In this document: in pieces, positions 60,861 to 64,000 of the stretch
Numbering within the stretch: the stretch's first letter is position 1
How the letters are laid out: the number at the start of each line of letters is the position of its first letter
Origin: Polaribacter sp. Hel_I_88
GTDB taxonomy: Bacteria; Bacteroidota; Bacteroidia; Flavobacteriales; Flavobacteriaceae
DNA length: 64,000 bases
Assembly (NCBI RefSeq): GCF_000687935.1
Contig: NZ_JHZZ01000001.1
Location: 620,001-684,000 of the forward strand
Reading direction: 5' to 3'
Made by a program: the position numbers and the translations under genes
Notes under the pieces: generated by a model
The model's database searches: none
Seen by the model: the letters and a program-made list of their open reading frames with translations, nothing else
Told to the model about the DNA's origin: nothing

Positions 60861-61976
60861 TCAATCTTCTTTGCCAATATTCACAATCATGCCATCAAAA
60901 GCACCTGGTAAAGGTTGTGCTAATATTTTATCATTGTTTTTCAGCCCTTTAATCACAACTTTTTCTGCACCAAAATAAACAGGATTTATTTCTGACAACG
61001 TTAAGATGCTATCATTTTTAACAGTGTACACAGCATTGTTATTGACCAACAATTTTCTGGAAATTTCAATAGCATCTTTTTCTGATTTTGCGATTAAACT
61101 CGCTTCTAAAAACATACCTTCCTTTAAATCTGTGTCTTTTACTTGAATATAAGCATTTATTGTTTGCGATATTTGGTCGATTCTACCATTTACTCTCACA
61201 ACTTTGCCTTCGTAAGTTTTTGATTTGTTTAGGCTTTTAAGTTCAACTGCATTCCCAACTTTTAATAAATCTGCGAATTCCGAATTTACAGAAACTTCCA
61301 ACTCATAAATATCGGTATCTATAAACTCGCCTAATTTTTGCCCAGATCTTACCAAAGTTCCAGAAGTTACCAAAGTTTCGATTAAAACCCCCGTAAATGG
61401 AGCTCTAATTAAATGTTTAGATAAACGAACTTCTAAATTTTTAACATTGTAATAAGCTGTTAAAATTCCGCGACCAGAAATAAAATATTTTTCTTTGTCT
61501 GATGTAAAACTTGGTAGTTCTGGAATCGATTTATCAATATCGAAACTTTTTAAATAGTCTTCCCATTTTTTAAATTCAGAAGCAAAATCTAAACGTAAAT
61601 CTGGTAAAACAGCCGTAATTAAATTAAATAAATTACTTTTTTGTGATTTTAAACTTGCTCTAAATTCATCGCTATTAATACTCAACAAGATTTCGCCTTT
61701 ATTATAAGAAGTTCCTGGTTTAAAAGGCTTATTAGAAGTATTTAAAACCCCTTGAACTTCAGAGAAAATATCAATTTTATTTTTGGCAACTAAATTACCA
61801 TTAGCTGTTAAAACAATAGGAACTTCCGTGTTTTTGACAGTATTTACATAAATTGTATTGATACTTTTTTTGAAAGTTGGTTTTGGTTTTTGATTATTAT
61901 CGATAAAATAATTTCCTAAAAAAACTGCACCAATAATTAATAAAACTCCTAGAATTGCTAGAATAATTTTTCTCAT
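60861..61976 (-). CDS. RND efflux periplasmic adaptor (MFP), second operon
   Basis: A 371-residue HlyD-type adaptor with an N-terminal membrane anchor (about 5-22, FLGNYF), not a lipobox. The adaptor core follows with NKIDIFSEVQGVLNTSNK, FKPGTSYNKGEILLSIN, HLIRAPFTGVLIETLVTSG and VNGRIDQISQTINAYI. It is the first gene of the second efflux operon, with a perfect -7 box upstream and an imperfect dyad (CTTAC-N4-GTGAG) that could be a repressor site over the -33 region. The pump lies downstream past the BRO-type gene. Confidence 0.92.
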   Translation of the reverse strand: MRKIILAILGVLLIIGAVFLGNYFIDNNQKPKPTFKKSINTIYVNTVKNTEVPIVLTANGNLVAKNKIDIFSEVQGVLNTSNKPFKPGTSYNKGEILLSINSDEFRASLKSQKSNLFNLITAVLPDLRLDFASEFKKWEDYLKSFDIDKSIPELPSFTSDKEKYFISGRGILTAYYNVKNLEVRLSKHLIRAPFTGVLIETLVTSGTLVRSGQKLGEFIDTDIYELEVSVNSEFADLLKVGNAVELKSLNKSKTYEGKVVRVNGRIDQISQTINAYIQVKDTDLKEGMFLEASLIAKSEKDAIEISRKLLVNNNAVYTVKNDSILTLSEINPVYFGAEKVVIKGLKNNDKILAQPLPGAFDGMIVNIGKED

Positions 61977-62031
61977 TTTTATTTAGTTGAAGTAAACTTG
62001 ACCCAAAAAGATCATATTTAAAATATGTTTG

Positions 62032-62039
62032 CAAAGATA
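62032..62039 (-). promoter_or_regulatory. -7 promoter box (TATCTTTG) of the second efflux operon
   Basis: Perfect TAnnTTTG on the minus strand, 55 bp before the adaptor ATG. Upstream of it lies CTTAC-TTTA-GTGAG (62048-62061), a possible repressor half-dyad. Confidence 0.5.
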
Positions 62040-62142
62040 CTTTTTAACTTACTTTAGTGAGATGAACTTATTTTTTTTTTGTTAAAGAAACGTTATAATT
62101 TTAATTTTTAAAATCTTAATTTTTAAAACGAGTTATTTTTAA

Positions 62143-62150
62143 GAACTTTG
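62143..62150 (+). promoter_or_regulatory. Weak -7 box (GAACTTTG) for the FemAB/GNAT-like gene
   Basis: Seven of eight bases match TAnnTTTG, 28 bp before the TTG start at 62179. Confidence 0.3.
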
Positions 62151-62178
62151 CAAGACTAATAAATAGTAAATCAATTCC

Positions 62179-63372
62179 TTGAATTTCTGTAAAAAAAGCG
62201 AAAACGCACTTTTTTTTTCTTCTATTAATGAAATTCCAAATACTATTTGGGATGATCTTGATTGTGCAGAAAACAACTATTTTAGCAAAAAATTTTTAGC
62301 TTCTGTTGAAAAAAATCACTCACAGATTAACTTTATCTATATTGTTTTAGTGGATGACAAAAAACAACCTAAAGCGTTTGCATCTATACAAATTGTTGAT
62401 TTTTATTTAAATTCTGTTGATAATAAATTTGAAAATTTTACAAGCAAATTAAAAACGGTTGCTCGTAAACTGCATATTTTCCCCGATAAAAAACCTTTAA
62501 AATTATTAATTTGTGGCAACACCTTTGTTAGTGGTGAACATGGTATTTTTATCAAACAAAATAATGATAAAAAAATAGTGATTAAAGAATTAGCAAAAGC
62601 AATTTTACATTTTGTTACTGCTGATAAAAATCTAAAAATTGATGCATTCCTTCTCAAAGATTTTATAAATGAATCGCTTTTTATTGCTGACGAATTAAAA
62701 GATTACAATTACAATCCTTTTTCTGTAGAACCTAATATGGTTTTGTATATAGCTAAAAATTGGCGAAATTTTGATGATTATTTAGCAGCTATGAAAACAA
62801 AATTTAGAGTGAAGGCAAAAAAGGCTATTCAATTAAGTGCAACACTGCAAATTGAAAATGTAACTTTAGAAAATATCGACATTCAATTGCCAAAAATGAC
62901 TGAATTGTACAAAAAAGTAGCTACAAACGCGGCTTTTAATTTGGGTGATTTCAACTTAGCTACCTACAAAGATTTTAAAGAAAAACTAGGCGAAAATTAT
63001 ATTCTAAAAACCTATTGGTTACAAGATAAAATGGTTGGTTTTATGTCTGGCATTATCAACCAAAATTCTTTGGACGCACATTTTGTAGGAATTGACTATC
63101 AACTAAATAGAGAGTTTGCTATCTATCAAAAAATGCTTTATGACTATATAGAAATCGCCATCGATAAAAACTTAAAAACAATTAATTTTGGGAGAACTGC
63201 AAGCGAAATTAAGAGTTCTGTTGGTGCAGAACCACAAGATTTAACCATGTATCTTCGTCATAAAAAAAGCATCACAAACAAAATTTTAAAACTATTTTTG
63301 CAACGTGTACAGCCTACACCTTTTCATCAACATTTTCCCTTTAAAACTTTAAACCCTCATGAAAAACAGTAA
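62179..63372 (+). CDS. FemAB/GNAT-like acyltransferase
   Basis: A 397-residue protein with two GNAT-like halves, as in FemAB-type and BioF2-like proteins. The pieces visible are VEPNMVLYIAKNWRNFDDYLA, KTKFRVKAKKAIQL, VGFMSGIINQNSLDAHFVGID and LKTINFGRTASEIKSSVG, the last close to the C-terminal acyltransferase signature in this group. Family members attach amino acids or acyl groups to peptidoglycan or lipids. The start is TTG at 62179 since no ATG precedes the conserved part. The 3' end overlaps the tesB-type start by 14 bp. Confidence 0.75.
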   Translation: MNFCKKSENALFFSSINEIPNTIWDDLDCAENNYFSKKFLASVEKNHSQINFIYIVLVDDKKQPKAFASIQIVDFYLNSVDNKFENFTSKLKTVARKLHIFPDKKPLKLLICGNTFVSGEHGIFIKQNNDKKIVIKELAKAILHFVTADKNLKIDAFLLKDFINESLFIADELKDYNYNPFSVEPNMVLYIAKNWRNFDDYLAAMKTKFRVKAKKAIQLSATLQIENVTLENIDIQLPKMTELYKKVATNAAFNLGDFNLATYKDFKEKLGENYILKTYWLQDKMVGFMSGIINQNSLDAHFVGIDYQLNREFAIYQKMLYDYIEIAIDKNLKTINFGRTASEIKSSVGAEPQDLTMYLRHKKSITNKILKLFLQRVQPTPFHQHFPFKTLNPHEKQ

Positions 63373-64000
63373 AGAACTTATAGAACTTTTAGATTTAACG
63401 AACTTAGAAAAAAATAAATTTTCTGGCGAAAGCGTAACTATTGGAAGTAAAATAGTTTTTGGCGGACAAGTTTTAGCGCAAGCTGTAAATGCTGCTTACA
63501 GAACAATTCCTGAAGATAGATTTTTACACTCACTACATTCTTATTTTTTAGAAGCTGGAGATTTAACAGTACCTATTGAGTATGATGTTGCTGAAATGAG
63601 AAATGGTGGAAGTTTTTCTACAAGGAGAGTTACTGCAAGCCAAAAAGGAAGAACTATTTTTATTTTGGCGGCTTCTTTTCATAAAAAAGAAGATGGTTTT
63701 GAGCATCAAACAGACATAAAACCTGAGATTAAACAACCTGAAGAATTGTTAAGTTGGGAAGAAATGGTTGTAAAGTTTGGTGACTTTTTACCAAAAAGAA
63801 TTTCATCTTTTTTAAGTATTGAAAGACCCATCGATTTTAAACCTGTTCATGTTCCGAATTCTTTAGAACCGAAAAATTTACCTGCAAAAGAGGAAGTTTG
63901 GTTTAAATTAAAAGGTGATATTCCAACAATGGATTTGCCATTGAAACATCAAATTTTAACCTATATTTCTGATTATAATGTTTTAAATGCAGCTTTTAAT
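63359..64000 (+). CDS. tesB: Acyl-CoA thioesterase II (TesB type), 3' truncated by window
   Basis: The frame opens at ATG 63359, overlapping the previous gene by 14 bp, and runs unbroken to the window end; 214 residues are visible. They show the double-hotdog TesB pattern: KIVFGGQVLAQAVNAA, LHSLHSYFLEAGD, IEYDVAEMRNGGSFSTRRV and RTIFILAASFHKKEDGFEH. About 60-70 more residues are expected past the edge. It hydrolyses medium- and long-chain acyl-CoA. Coupling to the acyltransferase gene may be incidental. Confidence 0.92.
   Translation, partial: MKNSKELIELLDLTNLEKNKFSGESVTIGSKIVFGGQVLAQAVNAAYRTIPEDRFLHSLHSYFLEAGDLTVPIEYDVAEMRNGGSFSTRRVTASQKGRTIFILAASFHKKEDGFEHQTDIKPEIKQPEELLSWEEMVVKFGDFLPKRISSFLSIERPIDFKPVHVPNSLEPKNLPAKEEVWFKLKGDIPTMDLPLKHQILTYISDYNVLNAAFN

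Noticed and set aside
1..64000. tRNA, rRNA, CRISPR array, transposase, integrase or attachment sites
   Set aside because: Read through all gaps: none longer than about 410 bp and none contains a tRNA-like cloverleaf, direct repeat array or mobile-element gene. The BRO-type gene has no phage neighbours.

Overview
The window looks like chromosomal DNA of a marine-type Flavobacteriaceae bacterium (Bacteroidota), close in style to Polaribacter or Tenacibaculum. The reasons are: very AT-rich sequence, almost no Shine-Dalgarno sequences, many promoters with the Bacteroidota -7 box TAnnTTTG, a secreted protein with a type IX secretion (T9SS) sorting tail, a SusC/TonB-like outer-membrane barrel protein, and families largely confined to this phylum (DUF4292, DUF6252, DUF6909, CCDC81-like HU + SPOR). 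The genus is an inference. I saw no tRNA, rRNA, CRISPR array, transposase or prophage.

Layout. Bases 1-8.6 kb hold the end of a TonB-dependent receptor-like protein, small membrane and DUF proteins, a kinase-like protein, DprA, an HU/SPOR envelope protein, an acyl-CoA thioesterase and two MscS-type channels. From 8.6 to 11.6 kb is a 998-residue coiled-coil P-loop ATPase that forms a two-gene unit with the larger MscS channel. From 11.8 to 16.5 kb are a PfpI/DJ-1 protein and a tight operon (NDP-sugar nucleotidyltransferase, TPR protein, DUF4292 lipoprotein, degenerate EnvC-type LytM protein). From 16.8 to 25.1 kb are an ABC-F ATPase, a lipoprotein, a DEDD exonuclease, a T9SS-exported lamin-tail protein, a PhoB/PhoR-like two-component pair and purD.

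From 25.2 to 38.1 kb, all on the minus strand, lies a surface polysaccharide locus: Wzz-like protein, RfbB, RfbA, RfbC (no RfbD), Wzx flippase, EpsG-like polymerase, four glycosyltransferases, an acyltransferase, an O-antigen ligase/polymerase with an inserted soluble domain, and the initiating sugar phosphotransferase. Then come a DUF6909 protein, a CtpA protease with RnpA, glutaryl-CoA dehydrogenase, an SGNH hydrolase and a DUF6252 lipoprotein.

The most interesting region is 44.9-55.1 kb. A Crp/Fnr-type regulator with three cysteines where the cAMP-binding cassette would be is followed by a rhodanese, a CGGC metal-binding-like protein, thioredoxin, a TPMT-type methyltransferase and a CstB-like persulfide dioxygenase/rhodanese. 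Next come a TolC-MFP-RND efflux set, a PII-like protein and a DUF2892 membrane protein. Two promoters in this cluster carry the same perfect inverted repeat, GTAAC-N4-GTTAC, at exactly the same distance (33 bp centre to centre) upstream of a perfect -7 box. That is the arrangement expected for a class II Crp/Fnr activator site. I read the cluster as a self-contained, probably thiol- or persulfide-sensing regulon for sulfane-sulfur/soft-metal stress with a dedicated efflux pump.

From 55.2 to 62 kb there is a 48-residue membrane protein and a second RND efflux operon (MFP, RND, TolC) interrupted by a BRO-type (phage antirepressor-like) gene. The window ends with a FemAB/GNAT-like acyltransferase and the start of a TesB-type thioesterase.
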